A stretch of DNA of 64,000 nt from Chloroflexi bacterium HGW-Chloroflexi-3 (GTDB lineage: Bacteria > Chloroflexota > Anaerolineae > Anaerolineales > Anaerolineaceae). Positions 44,582 to 53,894 of the stretch are shown piece by piece. Positions within the stretch are counted from its first letter, which is position 1, and every line of letters begins with the position of its first letter. Made by a program: the position numbers and the translations under genes. Below the pieces are notes generated by a model. That model was not told the origin of the DNA and searched no databases. It saw only the letters and a list, made by a program, of their open reading frames with translations. The stretch is taken from NCBI GenBank assembly GCA_002842045.1, contig PHBX01000006.1:62001-126000 (forward strand). The letters run 5' to 3'.

Positions 44582-44618
44582 AAAACTTAACAAAATTTGC
44601 AAACAAAGGACAAATTCT

Positions 44619-45050
44619 GTGAATGATCAAAAAAAACATAAATGGTTAACTCAATTACAAGTTCAAGGATATCGCATTACAAATCCAATGAAAGTAGTTG
44701 TAGATATTTTATCGAAAAGTGATCATTTACTCAATCCCACGGAGGTTTATTTTCAGGCGAAAAACATTAACCCTAAGATTGGCCTGGTAACCGTCTATCG
44801 AACAATAGAAAAAATGGAACAATCTGGATTGATAGATCGTGTTCACATGCCTGATGGTTGTCAATCCTTTTTTCAATCCAGTGATGGTCACCAACACTTA
44901 TTGATTTGCACAAATTGCGCTAAAGCGGAATATTTTGAAGGAGAAGATCTCAATCAATTCTTCCAAAAAATTGGTGAACGATTTGGTTATCAAGTGAAAG
45001 ACCATTGGTTACAACTCTTCGGGCTTTGTAATGAATGTAAAAAAAAATAG
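44619..45050 (+). CDS. Fur-family metalloregulator (probable Zur)
   Basis: The predicted 143-residue DNA-binding protein has a winged helix (GYRITNPMKVVVDIL, then IGLVTVYRTIEKMEQSGLIDRVH near 58-80). Metal-site residues are in DGHQHLLICTNCAKAEYF near 100-117, and a second CxxC is in GLCNECKKK at the end. The GTG start has an AAAGGA site 8 nt upstream and lies 38 nt after the -10 box. Its position divergent from a ZIP transporter suggests zinc-responsive control of that gene and itself. PerR or Fur function cannot be excluded. Confidence 0.9.
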   Translation: MNDQKKHKWLTQLQVQGYRITNPMKVVVDILSKSDHLLNPTEVYFQAKNINPKIGLVTVYRTIEKMEQSGLIDRVHMPDGCQSFFQSSDGHQHLLICTNCAKAEYFEGEDLNQFFQKIGERFGYQVKDHWLQLFGLCNECKKK

Positions 45051-45082
45051 AAAAAGAATTTTAAGGGAAAACTAACCTATTC

Positions 45083-45760
45083 ATGAATAACCCTGGAAAA
45101 CTATACATTGTCTCCACTCCCATTGGAAATTGGGACGACATAACCATACGCGCTCTTAAAATATTAAAAGATGTGGATCTCCTGGTTTGCGAGGAATTTA
45201 GAGTGGGAAGCACACTCTTGAAAAAACTCTCACTTCCACCGAAAGTATTAATCGATCTAAATGAACATAATGAAAATGAACAGGTTGGAATAGTGATTCA
45301 AGAATTGTTTGAAGGTGCAAATATCGCTTTAATCTCGGATTGTGGCACACCAGTTTTTGCAGATCCTGGTCATGTATTAATAAATCAAGCGACTCAAATG
45401 GGCATTGAAGTGGTACCCATTCCTGGAGTGTCTTCGTTAATGGCTGCTCTGTCGGTATTAGATTTCAAACTCGATCGTTTCTATTTTGCTGGATTCTTAC
45501 CAAGAGAAAAAGACCTTCGCAAGGCCGTGCTTAATTCCTTAAGATCGATGGATGTACCCATTATCTTGATGGACACCCCTTACCGTTTACAGAGATTATT
45601 AGAGGAAGTCAGTCAGACATTTGGAAAAAATCGCAGAATTACCCTGGGCATTAACATCACAATGGAGAATGAAAAATTCCTGCGAGGTACAGTAGCTGAA
45701 ATCATTAAACAATTGAACCAGAAAAAAGCTGAATTTATTCTGGTGGTGCATGCAAAATAA
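45083..45760 (+). CDS. rsmI: RsmI-family 16S rRNA 2'-O-ribose methyltransferase, short form
   Basis: This SAM-dependent tetrapyrrole-methylase-fold enzyme normally methylates C1402 of 16S rRNA. The 225 residues include GKLYIVSTPIGNWDDITIRALKIL near 5-28, the SDCGTPVFADPGHVL motif near 94-108 (usually SDAGTP.ISDPG) and PIPGVSSLMAALSV near 119-132. The usual EDTRxTxxLL segment is changed to CEEFRVGSTLL, and the C-terminal 50-60 residues of standard RsmI are absent. It may be a divergent RsmI or a paralogue with another target. A terminator follows immediately. Confidence 0.75.
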   Translation: MNNPGKLYIVSTPIGNWDDITIRALKILKDVDLLVCEEFRVGSTLLKKLSLPPKVLIDLNEHNENEQVGIVIQELFEGANIALISDCGTPVFADPGHVLINQATQMGIEVVPIPGVSSLMAALSVLDFKLDRFYFAGFLPREKDLRKAVLNSLRSMDVPIILMDTPYRLQRLLEEVSQTFGKNRRITLGINITMENEKFLRGTVAEIIKQLNQKKAEFILVVHAK

Positions 45761-45785
45761 AAAACCACCAAAACAGGTGGTTTTT
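45761..45785. terminator. Terminator between rsmI and tRNA-Glu (both directions)
   Basis: A 9-bp perfect stem (AAAACCACC / GGTGGTTTT) begins directly after the rsmI stop with T-run TTTTT on the plus strand. On the minus strand it lies 5 nt past the tRNA 3' end with a matching T-run, so it can serve both transcripts. Confidence 0.85.
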
Positions 45786-45789
45786 GAGG

Positions 45790-45862
45790 TGCCCCCAGGG
45801 AGATTCGAACTCCCGTTTTAGCCTTGAAAGGGCTGCGTCCTGGTCCCCTAGACGATGGGGGC
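45790..45862 (-). tRNA. tRNA-Glu (anticodon TTC)
   Basis: The 73-nt cloverleaf has a 7-bp acceptor stem (GCCCCCA / TGGGGGC), an anticodon loop CTTTCAA giving anticodon TTC, and a T-arm GGGAG-TTCGAAT-CTCCC. The 3' CCA is not encoded (genomic ACCTC). The gene's 5' end overlaps the last codons and the stop codon of the SRAP gene, so the two share one transcript start or the tRNA is cut from its mRNA. Confidence 0.95.
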
Positions 45863-46567
45863 ATTGAATGAACGAGATTTTATCAACAACAAACCACTCT
45901 GTTTTTTCTCCTCTATACACGCAGGTGTGTCATTGAAAGGAGAATTGACAGCTTTACCCACCATATACGATTTCATTTTTTCTGTGTTATAAGGTTGCAT
46001 CATTTCAACTAATTCTATTTGCGGGCGATCTTCCAACCAGTTAAACATTTGATTTTTATCGAAGATAACGGGCATCCGATCGTGAACAGGTTTAAGAATT
46101 TCATTTGCTTCACAGGTAATAATCGCAATACTCCACAACTCACTTCCATCCGGAGCATGCCAGATCTCCCAAATCCCAGCTAATGCAAATGGTTTCTTAT
46201 CCTCTAAATGGAAATAATAAGGCTGTGAAGGTGCTCCTTTCATTTTTGCTTTTTTCCACTCATAAAATCCATCAGCCAGGATCAAACATCTGCGTCGTGC
46301 AAACGCATTTCTAAATGAGGGCTTTTCCATGATTGTTTCTGATCTGGCGTTGATTAAGCGATTCCCGATTTCAATATCTTTTGCCCATCCTGGAACCAGT
46401 CCCCAACGCAGAAATTCAATTTTTTTGGTTTCAGCTCTTAGTATGGAAGCAATCGGTTGTGTCGGGGCAATATTATAACGAGGTTGCCAATCTAATTGTG
46501 ACTCTGGCAATCCCAATTCCAACTGAAGTTCTTTGGATTTATATGAAAGAGTAAATCGTCCACACAT
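45848..46567 (-). CDS. SRAP/HMCES-type abasic-site processing protein
   Basis: The protein would form a covalent thiazolidine link to abasic sites in single-stranded DNA. The 239 residues start MCGRFTLS, where Cys2 becomes the catalytic N-terminal residue. They continue with RYNIAPTQP near 30-38, NARSE near 73, GFYEWKK near 100-106 (catalytic Glu) and a PVHDRMPVIF segment near 159-168 with the conserved His. This matches YedK/HMCES. Its last five codons and TAG stop are formed by the 5' end and D-arm of the tRNA-Glu gene, so the C-terminus NAPIV is set by tRNA sequence. Confidence 0.95.
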   Translation of the reverse strand: MCGRFTLSYKSKELQLELGLPESQLDWQPRYNIAPTQPIASILRAETKKIEFLRWGLVPGWAKDIEIGNRLINARSETIMEKPSFRNAFARRRCLILADGFYEWKKAKMKGAPSQPYYFHLEDKKPFALAGIWEIWHAPDGSELWSIAIITCEANEILKPVHDRMPVIFDKNQMFNWLEDRPQIELVEMMQPYNTEKMKSYMVGKAVNSPFNDTPACIEEKKQSGLLLIKSRSFNAPIV

Positions 46568-46630
46568 TTTTTTAACCTGAATAAATATTTTTCATATTGG
46601 TATTGTGTCCTGTAAACCATTTATAGTGTA

Positions 46631-46667
46631 GGTGTTTTAGGTAAGGAACCCGCCGAAAACGCCCACC
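46631..46667 (+). other. Possible structured element upstream of ftcD
   Basis: GGTGTTTT and AAAACGCC can pair over 8 bp (one G-U) around a GC-rich loop that contains a smaller GGT/ACC stem. It lies about 64-100 nt before the ftcD start, in a spacer with a TATAAT box at 46697-46702. I could not match it to a known riboswitch or small RNA. Confidence 0.25.
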
Positions 46668-46730
46668 AGACCAAGATCATTGATGATGATACTTGTTATA
46701 ATACTATTATCTCATAAAGAAGAGGGTGTT

Positions 46731-48278
46731 ATGACAAGTCCATTAGTTGAATGTATACCTAATTTTTCGGAAGCTCGCCGACCTGAAGTAGTTCAACAGA
46801 TAATCGAGTCAATTATTTCAGTGCCAGGCGTACATGTATTGGATCATCATTCTGATTTAGATCACAATCGCACCGTTATTACATATATCGGTGATCCAAA
46901 ATCAGTTGAAGAAGCAGCTTATCTGGCTATTACAACTGCATCAAAATTAATTGATTTGGATCAACATACTGGAGAACATCCACGGTTAGGGGCTACCGAT
47001 GTTGTGCCTTTTGTACCCATCAGTGATGTCACCATGCAGGAATGCATTGAAATGGCACACCAATTAGGGAAAAAAGTTGGTGAAGAATTAAATATTCCTG
47101 TATTTTTATATGAAGAAGCAGCTTCCATTCCAGAAAAACAGAATCTTGAAAATATCCGTTCCGGTCAATATGAAAAAATGAAAACTGAGATTGGTAAAAC
47201 ACCGGTAAAAACACCAGATTTTGGCCCCATAGTAGTAGGTAAAGCAGGTGCAACTGTCATAGGTGCGAGACAGCCATTAATTGCTTTCAATATTTACCTG
47301 ACCTCGAATGACGTCAGTATTGCCCAAAAAATCGCCCGTGCTGTCCGTCACTCTTCCGGTGGATTAAGATATGTTAAGGGAATGGGGGTTCTGGTAGAAG
47401 GTAGAGCACAGGTTTCCATGAACCTCACAAACTTCAAGAAAACACCAGTTGCCAGAGTCGTCGAATTTGTTCGAAGAGAAGCTGAACGCTACGGTGTTGC
47501 TATCCATCATTCAGAACTGGTAGGTCTGATCCCTCAGGATGCATTATCAGATGCAGCCCAATGGTATATTCAACTCGATGATTTTAAAAATGAACAAATT
47601 CTCGAACAACGTCTTTTTCAGGTAATACGAGAATCGACCATGAAATCCCAGGAAGACAAACCGGATTTCCTGAATCAGCTGGCAGCAGCAACAGCTACAC
47701 CTGGAGGTGGCGCTGCTGCAGCGCACACCGCCGCTGAAGGTGCTGCTCTGGTGGAAATGGTAGCTAGATTAACGATTGGAAAAAAGAAGTATCTGGATGT
47801 TCAGGAAAGAATGTATGAGTTGATTGATCAGTCGGAAGAATTACGGAAACAATTAATAAAGGCTGGAGAAAACGATTCAGCTGCTTTCGAAAAAGTCATG
47901 CAAGCTTTTCGCTTACCTAAAAATACAGATGAAGAAATCCAAAAACGGGAACTAGAGATTCAAAAAGCAACCATCCATGCAGCTGAGGTTCCTTTAGATG
48001 TTGCCTCAATGGCATTGGAAGTAATGAAACTGGCGCACGAAGCAGCCCAAACTGGAAACCTCAATGCCATTTCGGATGCCGCATCCGGTTTATTTTTTGC
48101 TAAATCAGCTCTCACGAGCGCATCATTGAATGTAAGAACGAATACATTGGGTATCACGGATCAATCAATCAATCAAAAATTGTTGGAGAGTGTGCAGGAG
48201 CTTGAAAACCAGAGCAACTCACTAGAAAAGGTTACATGGCAATTACTCAAAGAGCGGGGTGGGTTTCCCATTCCCTGA
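46731..48278 (+). CDS. ftcD: Glutamate formimidoyltransferase / formimidoyl-THF cyclodeaminase
   Basis: The bifunctional enzyme transfers a formimino group to THF and then releases ammonia to give 5,10-methenyl-THF. The 515-residue protein begins MTSPLVECIPNFSEARRPEV, with DHNRTVITYIG near 43-53 and TGEHPRLGATDVVPFVP near 78-94 in the formiminotransferase part. The C-terminal cyclodeaminase (from about 305) has LAAATATPGGGAAAAHTAAEGAALVEMV. The frame can start 17 codons earlier, but this ATG has a GAAGAGG site. It is usually tied to histidine breakdown, but no hut genes are here. In anaerobic purine degraders the formimino donor can be formiminoglycine, which would fit the neighbouring purine genes. 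Confidence 0.93.
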   Translation: MTSPLVECIPNFSEARRPEVVQQIIESIISVPGVHVLDHHSDLDHNRTVITYIGDPKSVEEAAYLAITTASKLIDLDQHTGEHPRLGATDVVPFVPISDVTMQECIEMAHQLGKKVGEELNIPVFLYEEAASIPEKQNLENIRSGQYEKMKTEIGKTPVKTPDFGPIVVGKAGATVIGARQPLIAFNIYLTSNDVSIAQKIARAVRHSSGGLRYVKGMGVLVEGRAQVSMNLTNFKKTPVARVVEFVRREAERYGVAIHHSELVGLIPQDALSDAAQWYIQLDDFKNEQILEQRLFQVIRESTMKSQEDKPDFLNQLAAATATPGGGAAAAHTAAEGAALVEMVARLTIGKKKYLDVQERMYELIDQSEELRKQLIKAGENDSAAFEKVMQAFRLPKNTDEEIQKRELEIQKATIHAAEVPLDVASMALEVMKLAHEAAQTGNLNAISDAASGLFFAKSALTSASLNVRTNTLGITDQSINQKLLESVQELENQSNSLEKVTWQLLKERGGFPIP

Positions 48279-49297
48279 TAATAATATTTTCTTTTTTTAT
48301 ATTATTGGCTAATACCGGATGTGAACCAGGATTATCAATAAATTCTGGTGTTGAGTTAATACCAACATCAGCTCAAACAATGGCTTCGGTATCACAACTA
48401 AATGATGAACTTCTTCTATCTACACCGTATCCGATTCCCACCTCCCAGGAAGTGAAATCAGCCCAAATCCAATCGGTGGAAACCCCGATAGCCACTCCTG
48501 AATTGCAACCAATTATTGAAAATCTTTATACACCTTCGTTTGATTTTCCCATCCCGGAGGATGCTTCACGTTTGATTGAAACAAGTTATCGATTTGGATC
48601 AACCCTGTTGGGTGAAAGAATACCTCATGATGGTGTAGAAATGTTGAACCCTGAGGGAACACCAGTTCTGGCAGTAGCAGATGGTGAGGTTTATTTCAGT
48701 GGTAATGATCGAACTTTTAAGAGAGGACGTTTTACGAATTTTTATGGCAACATCATTATCCTTGAACATGAATTGCCAAATTATTCAGTTCCAGTCTATA
48801 GCTTTTATGCTCATCTCTCTGAAATCAACGTAAATGAAGGGGAGACCGTCACACGTGGACAAGAAATAGGTTCAGTTGGAGCAACTGGAAAAGCATTTAC
48901 CAATCATTTACATTTTGAGGTACGAATCGGTAATGTACTCTTACAAAATGCTCGCAATCCAGAACTGTTTTTACCTTTGTTACCAACAGAAGATCATCCC
49001 AATGTAGGCATCTTAATTGGTTCGTTAATCAGTCAAAATGGAAACCCAATCCCCGGAGTGTTAGTTGTCGTTCAAAGAATTGAGAGTGGCTTTCTGGTGC
49101 CAGGAACATCCATCTACGTGGAAACCTACGCCAAAACCATGTACAGTGAACAAAATTGGGCAGAAAATTTTGTCATCAGTAATTTACCTGAAGGGGATTA
49201 TCGGGTAAGCGCATTTGCATATCAATATTTTGTTGAGAGAATAATTACGATAAAAGAAAACAAATTTACAACCATAACCTTACAACCGGAGGATTAA
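48236..49297 (+). CDS. M23-family peptidase-like lipoprotein
   Basis: The protein has a signal peptide ending in LANTGC (lipobox Cys near residue 29), a low-complexity spacer to about 105, and a LytM/M23 fold. That fold shows [26 protein letters not shown] near 126-151, [26 protein letters not shown] near 188-213 and [10 protein letters not shown] near 220-229. The first motif is HxGxE rather than the usual HxGxD, so a zinc ligand is changed. The C-terminal 90 residues look like a carboxypeptidase-regulatory beta domain ([17 protein letters not shown]). The ATG overlaps ftcD by 43 nt and has an AAAAGG site. It could be a cell-wall hydrolase or an inactive activator. Confidence 0.8.
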   Translation: MAITQRAGWVSHSLIIIFSFFILLANTGCEPGLSINSGVELIPTSAQTMASVSQLNDELLLSTPYPIPTSQEVKSAQIQSVETPIATPELQPIIENLYTPSFDFPIPEDASRLIETSYRFGSTLLGERIPHDGVEMLNPEGTPVLAVADGEVYFSGNDRTFKRGRFTNFYGNIIILEHELPNYSVPVYSFYAHLSEINVNEGETVTRGQEIGSVGATGKAFTNHLHFEVRIGNVLLQNARNPELFLPLLPTEDHPNVGILIGSLISQNGNPIPGVLVVVQRIESGFLVPGTSIYVETYAKTMYSEQNWAENFVISNLPEGDYRVSAFAYQYFVERIITIKENKFTTITLQPED

Positions 49298-49298
49298 T

Positions 49299-49853
49299 AT
49301 GGGCTTGAAACCAGATCATTGGATTCGTAAAATGGCATTGGAACATGGGATGATTGAACCTTTTATTGATCGTCAGGTTCGCGAGGGAGTGATATCGTAT
49401 GGTGTCTCATCTTATGGCTATGACGTTAGGGTAGCCAACGAATTCAAAATTTTTACAAATGTTTATTCGACAATGGTTGACCCCAAATCTTTTGACACTA
49501 ACTCCATGGTCGACTTCAAAGGAGAAGTTTGCATCATCCCTCCCAATTCCTTTGCCTTAGCAAAAACGGTGGAGTATTTCCGAATTCCACGTGGTGTCAT
49601 GACCATTTGTGTTGGTAAAAGCACTTACGCTCGTTGTGGTATTATCGTGAATGTAACACCTTTTGAACCCGAATGGGAAGGTTTCGTTACCCTGGAAATC
49701 TCAAATACAACGCCTTTACCCGCAAAAATTTATGCAAATGAAGGACTTGCTCAGGTAATCTTTTTTGAAGGTGATGAGCCATGCGAAATTTCATATGCTG
49801 ATAAAAAAGGGAAATACCAGAACCAACAAGGAATCCTATTACCAAAAGTATGA
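49299..49853 (+). CDS. dcd: dCTP deaminase
   Basis: The enzyme deaminates dCTP to dUTP for dTTP synthesis; some members also hydrolyse dUTP. The 184-residue protein has [20 protein letters not shown] near 32-50, [32 protein letters not shown] near 104-135 with the catalytic Glu (TLEISN) and a C-terminal KYQNQQGI segment. It lies 1 nt after the M23 gene with a GGAGG site, so the two are cotranscribed. It complements tdk in dTTP supply. Confidence 0.96.
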   Translation: MGLKPDHWIRKMALEHGMIEPFIDRQVREGVISYGVSSYGYDVRVANEFKIFTNVYSTMVDPKSFDTNSMVDFKGEVCIIPPNSFALAKTVEYFRIPRGVMTICVGKSTYARCGIIVNVTPFEPEWEGFVTLEISNTTPLPAKIYANEGLAQVIFFEGDEPCEISYADKKGKYQNQQGILLPKV

Positions 49854-49860
49854 GAACACC

Positions 49861-51360
49861 CTACTCAGAAAACGGCCATGCGATCTGATTATTGGGATTG
49901 AAACCGTTATAAATTGTCTGTGATATTCTGGCAATTAGGGGATTGGCAACATCAAATAGAAGCTGAGTAGGGCTATACGTAAAAACTGCCAAAACAAAAT
50001 CCTGTTCGGGGCCATAGACTATCCCAACATCACTGAACGAATGCACCAGTCCATCACGTTCCTGGCTCCAACCATGTTTATGCGCGATCTTCAAACCTTC
50101 CGGTAATCCTGCTTCCATCAACGCACCCATTTTATTCATCGCTAAGATTTCAATAATTAAATTACATTCGTCTTGGGTGACTTTCCCTTGCGTTTCCCGA
50201 ATTAGTGTTGCAGATGAATTGATGGAACAATCATATATCTTTGACAGCAAATTTCCGATATCTTCAGGCGTTGTTTGATTGTAAACATCGGGATCAATAA
50301 ATGCATCGCTGCGTTGATTCGCAGGTGTTTCATAAAAGTTCAACAACGGCGCCCCCAGATAGAAAAAGCCAGCAATAAAGGAATTCTCCATACCGAGTGA
50401 CTGAATATCACTTGTTACCAGTAAAGGGCCTCTAATGGCGTCAATCTGTTCCATTAGCCGATCTGCAGGATCATTCTCTGAATACACTATCATGTATTCG
50501 ATCCAATCCTGCATCATTTCACTTAATGGAATATCCTCACGCCAATAAGTTGATAACATGATTGGAATTTTCATGGTGCTTGCTGCTGTAAAAGCTATAC
50601 CAGGTTCTTTCTCTTCCCCATACCAATTCAAAATTTGGATTGTCTGATGATCACTCATCCGTTCAGCATAAATTTCAATCACACCAGAAAAATCCTCATT
50701 TATAAGAAATGTCTTTACTTGTTCAGTTATTTGTAGGATTGTTGGATGTGGTGTGGGAATTGATATTAACGCCAATTCGATTGTGTCTTTATTAATTTGT
50801 GTGATCTCATTTTTTATTTGTTTTACTAATTCAACTTGATCAAAGGTTATCCCTGAAGCTCCTGATTCAAACCCTGTAGATCCTGAAATTGGCTTATGTG
50901 GTGATGGTTCCAATGTAACATAAGGTTTGATTTGTTCATTAATCGTAGAGTTTAATACCTCTTCATTCAGGGTAAATAATAAATCTAAACCGATTTCTAC
51001 ATTTTTTGATTGATCCCAGATAAACGACCAGAAAGTCGAAAACCGGTCCTCAAATCCACAATCAAGTTCTGACACCATTTCATCATAATGGATTACAATT
51101 CCAAGCTGTTGATTCGAAAATATAAAATATGAATTTCCCAACTGAATTTGAATAGGTTCTTCATAGACCGATTTTAATTTGCTCGTGGCTTGCTCTTGAT
51201 TCAATCCGCCTACATCAACGGATGCTATGGATGAACCAACTGGAAAGACACAGACCTGTTGGGTTGATTTTTGAAATGAAAAAAAAGTAATCATCAAACT
51301 GATGATGATAAAACCAAGACCAATTATCCTTGAAAAGATAATTCTCTTCGATCTTTTCAT
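49861..51360 (-). CDS. Secreted class A beta-lactamase-like serine hydrolase
   Basis: An N-terminal membrane anchor or signal (about residues 10-30) is followed by a PG-binding-4-like module (VGGLNQEQATSKLKSVYEEPI near 49-69). A beta-lactamase-type domain comes next: SxxK in AASTMKIPIM near 260-268, a YSENDPADRLM segment in the SDN position, and KHGWS in the KTG position. The 499-residue size and the extra N-terminal module suggest a cell-wall-associated enzyme rather than an antibiotic-resistance lactamase. It lies alone, convergent with dcd. Confidence 0.8.
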   Translation of the reverse strand: MKRSKRIIFSRIIGLGFIIISLMITFFSFQKSTQQVCVFPVGSSIASVDVGGLNQEQATSKLKSVYEEPIQIQLGNSYFIFSNQQLGIVIHYDEMVSELDCGFEDRFSTFWSFIWDQSKNVEIGLDLLFTLNEEVLNSTINEQIKPYVTLEPSPHKPISGSTGFESGASGITFDQVELVKQIKNEITQINKDTIELALISIPTPHPTILQITEQVKTFLINEDFSGVIEIYAERMSDHQTIQILNWYGEEKEPGIAFTAASTMKIPIMLSTYWREDIPLSEMMQDWIEYMIVYSENDPADRLMEQIDAIRGPLLVTSDIQSLGMENSFIAGFFYLGAPLLNFYETPANQRSDAFIDPDVYNQTTPEDIGNLLSKIYDCSINSSATLIRETQGKVTQDECNLIIEILAMNKMGALMEAGLPEGLKIAHKHGWSQERDGLVHSFSDVGIVYGPEQDFVLAVFTYSPTQLLFDVANPLIARISQTIYNGFNPNNQIAWPFSE

Positions 51361-51504
51361 TCTAGATTCTCCATAAGTATTGATAATAATTGAAAAACAT
51401 AAATTTTTCTAGAATTTCAACCAAATTCAAGCAAACCCCCTTAAAATGACATACAATAAACACACGATTGTAGAATAAAAATATGGAATATATCAGGAGA
51501 AATC

Positions 51505-53868
51505 ATGCCACCTGTTGAAATTCAAAATAACTTTTTTAAATTTTCCTGTAATCCGGATACGGGAACGATCAATCTCGATTCGAAGAGAATCGGTCTGCCA
51601 TCGATTCAAAACGGTTCATTACGTTTACAGATCATTAAAGAAGGAATTAAGCACAATCTGATAGCAAAATCCTGGAATCCATATCAACTGATGAAGACAA
51701 CCACTGATTCACTCCACGGGAAATTACATCAATTAGAATTTTCCATTTTTATTGAAGAATTGTCTCAGATTGTAAGGCTAACTTTTGCTTTAAGCGAAGA
51801 ACTTCCCGTTTTTTTATGGAATGCTGTTTTAGAAAACCAATCTTCTTCGCCTATTTTTGTTAATTTTATTGAATTAATAAATATTGGTGATTCTGCCCAT
51901 GATCTGGATAGTAAATTGGTTCGTGCAAATGAAACTATAAAAGCAAATTTCACTTTTCACGCCAATGGGTGGCAGTCCTGGTCCCATACAGGCACATATC
52001 GGGACAACCAGGTACAACACCACACTCGATTAAGGTTTTTCCAGGATGTCATGGTTCAGAACCCTGGCACGCCAGTTTACCGCCAAACAGGTCATTTTAG
52101 TGGTGATTTTTTTGGTGTTTTAGCCGATAGAAATTCACGTAGTGCTTACCTTTTTGGCTTTTTATCACAAAAAAAACAATTTGGTTCTATTGAAGCTAAT
52201 ATTTCTACAAAAACAAAAATCAGATTGTGGGCGAATGGAGACAGAACAATCCTGGTTCCCGGACAGAATATCTCAACTGATTGGGCAATCATGTTTCCTT
52301 TTTATTTTGACCAGCCAGATCCTTTAGCTTTGTATTATGAAGCAGTCAGTCGGGAAAATCAGGTTCAAATCACGAATAAAATTCCGGCTGGTTGGTGTTC
52401 CTGGTATCACTTCTATCAGAATATTAATGAAGACAAAATTTTACGCAATCTGAAATCGATTAATGAATTGAAAGCAGAAATGCCACTCTCACTGATTCAA
52501 ATCGATGATGGCTACCAGAAAGAAATCGGGGATTGGTATTCATTCCGAAAAGGATTTCCTCATGGCGTAGCACCCATCGCTGAAAAGATCTCAAGTTCAG
52601 GTCATACACCTGGTTTATGGATGGCACCTTTTATTTTGCACCCCAACAGCGATTTTGCTATTGACCACCCGGAGATGATATTAAGGAAAAAAAGCGGAAG
52701 ACCCGTTAACGCCGGATTTGTTTGGAATGTTTTCACCCAGGCGATCGACTTAACTGTGCCAGGGGCAATCGATGCTGTAAAAGAAATGATTGAAACGGCG
52801 GTTAATAAATGGGGTTTTCCTTACCTGAAATTAGATTTTCTATATGCTGGTGCATTGAAAGGAAACCGATTTGATAATTCTCAAACCAGAGCACAAATCC
52901 TTCGCAAAGCAATGCAGGAAATCCGTTTAAGTGCTGGTGAGGATACATTTTTATTGGCATGTGGTGCTCCTTTGGGATCAGTAATTGGTTTGGTACAGGC
53001 GAATAGAATAGGTGCAGACGTAAGTGGAAGTTGGTACCCACAATTTAATGGAATTTCACTATTTTTCAAAAAAGAACCTCATATGCCATCTGCCAAAAAT
53101 GCGATTCAAAATATTCTTACCAGAGCTGAACAACATAATCGTTGGTGGATAAATGATCCGGATTGCTTACTGGTACGCCCAGAAATTGATCTGTCCATCG
53201 ACGAAATTCAGTCACTAGCTTCATTGATCACAATAACAGGAGGATCATTACTGGTCTCAGATGATCTCCCAAAACTTCCGCAGGAACGACGAAGAATTAT
53301 TGAAATCTTGTTACCAATTATTGGAAAACGTGCAAACGTGATGGATTGGTTAGATACCACCACACCTCATAATTTGCGATTGGACCTTAATAACGTATCT
53401 GGTGATTGGAATATATTGGCACGTTTTAATTGGAAAGATGAGCCTCGCGAAACATACTTAAGTTTTCCAGACTTTGGTCTACCACAATTGAGTTATTGGG
53501 TTTATTCATTCTGGGAAAATAAAATTCAATTGATCAAAGCCGGTGAACCTGTTCATTTTCCATCACTTCCCGCTCATGGGGTAGCCTTGTTAGGTGTAAG
53601 ACCTGTTCTTGCGGATAATCAATATTTAGGGAGTAATTTACATATTTCAATGGGATTGGAAGTAAGCTGTATGGAAAAATCTTCCAATGGCATTGAACTG
53701 GATTTAGACCTGCCCAGAAAAGCTCAAGGACAAATCTTTGTTAAATTGTTGGAAACGCCTGACAAAATTTTCCTCAATGGAGAGCAAATTACTTTTGAAG
53801 AAGAATCAAATTTGGTATATAGAATTCCTGTATCTTTTGAAAGCCATGCGACCATCCTAATTCAATAA
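51505..53868 (+). CDS. GH36-family alpha-galactosidase
   Basis: The glycoside hydrolase would release terminal alpha-galactose from oligosaccharides. The 787-residue protein has an N-terminal beta-sandwich (to about 280), then the TIM barrel: GWCSWYHFYQNI near 294-305, LIQIDDGYQ near 328-336, GLWMAPFIL near 371-379, the nucleophile Asp in YLKLDFLYAG near 441-450 and the acid/base Asp in RIGADVSGSW near 500-509. A C-terminal beta domain closes it. There is no signal peptide, so it acts in the cytosol. A CAGGAGA ribosome-binding site precedes the ATG. It has no sugar-transport neighbours in the window. Confidence 0.9.
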   Translation: MPPVEIQNNFFKFSCNPDTGTINLDSKRIGLPSIQNGSLRLQIIKEGIKHNLIAKSWNPYQLMKTTTDSLHGKLHQLEFSIFIEELSQIVRLTFALSEELPVFLWNAVLENQSSSPIFVNFIELINIGDSAHDLDSKLVRANETIKANFTFHANGWQSWSHTGTYRDNQVQHHTRLRFFQDVMVQNPGTPVYRQTGHFSGDFFGVLADRNSRSAYLFGFLSQKKQFGSIEANISTKTKIRLWANGDRTILVPGQNISTDWAIMFPFYFDQPDPLALYYEAVSRENQVQITNKIPAGWCSWYHFYQNINEDKILRNLKSINELKAEMPLSLIQIDDGYQKEIGDWYSFRKGFPHGVAPIAEKISSSGHTPGLWMAPFILHPNSDFAIDHPEMILRKKSGRPVNAGFVWNVFTQAIDLTVPGAIDAVKEMIETAVNKWGFPYLKLDFLYAGALKGNRFDNSQTRAQILRKAMQEIRLSAGEDTFLLACGAPLGSVIGLVQANRIGADVSGSWYPQFNGISLFFKKEPHMPSAKNAIQNILTRAEQHNRWWINDPDCLLVRPEIDLSIDEIQSLASLITITGGSLLVSDDLPKLPQERRRIIEILLPIIGKRANVMDWLDTTTPHNLRLDLNNVSGDWNILARFNWKDEPRETYLSFPDFGLPQLSYWVYSFWENKIQLIKAGEPVHFPSLPAHGVALLGVRPVLADNQYLGSNLHISMGLEVSCMEKSSNGIELDLDLPRKAQGQIFVKLLETPDKIFLNGEQITFEEESNLVYRIPVSFESHATILIQ

Positions 53869-53890
53869 AAAAGCCCCTTGCGGGGCTTGA
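53869..53890. terminator. Terminator between GH36 and DUF4349 genes
   Basis: A 7-bp perfect stem (AAGCCCC / GGGGCTT) with a 4-nt loop lies between the convergent stops. Its T-run (TTTTTTATT) is best on the minus strand, downstream of the DUF4349 gene. Confidence 0.85.
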
Positions 53891-53894
53891 TTTG

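Noticed and set aside
44553..44618. Longer Fur-family start at 44553
   Set aside because: The ATG overlaps the -35 box of a TTGACG-17-TATAAT promoter, so it would not be transcribed.
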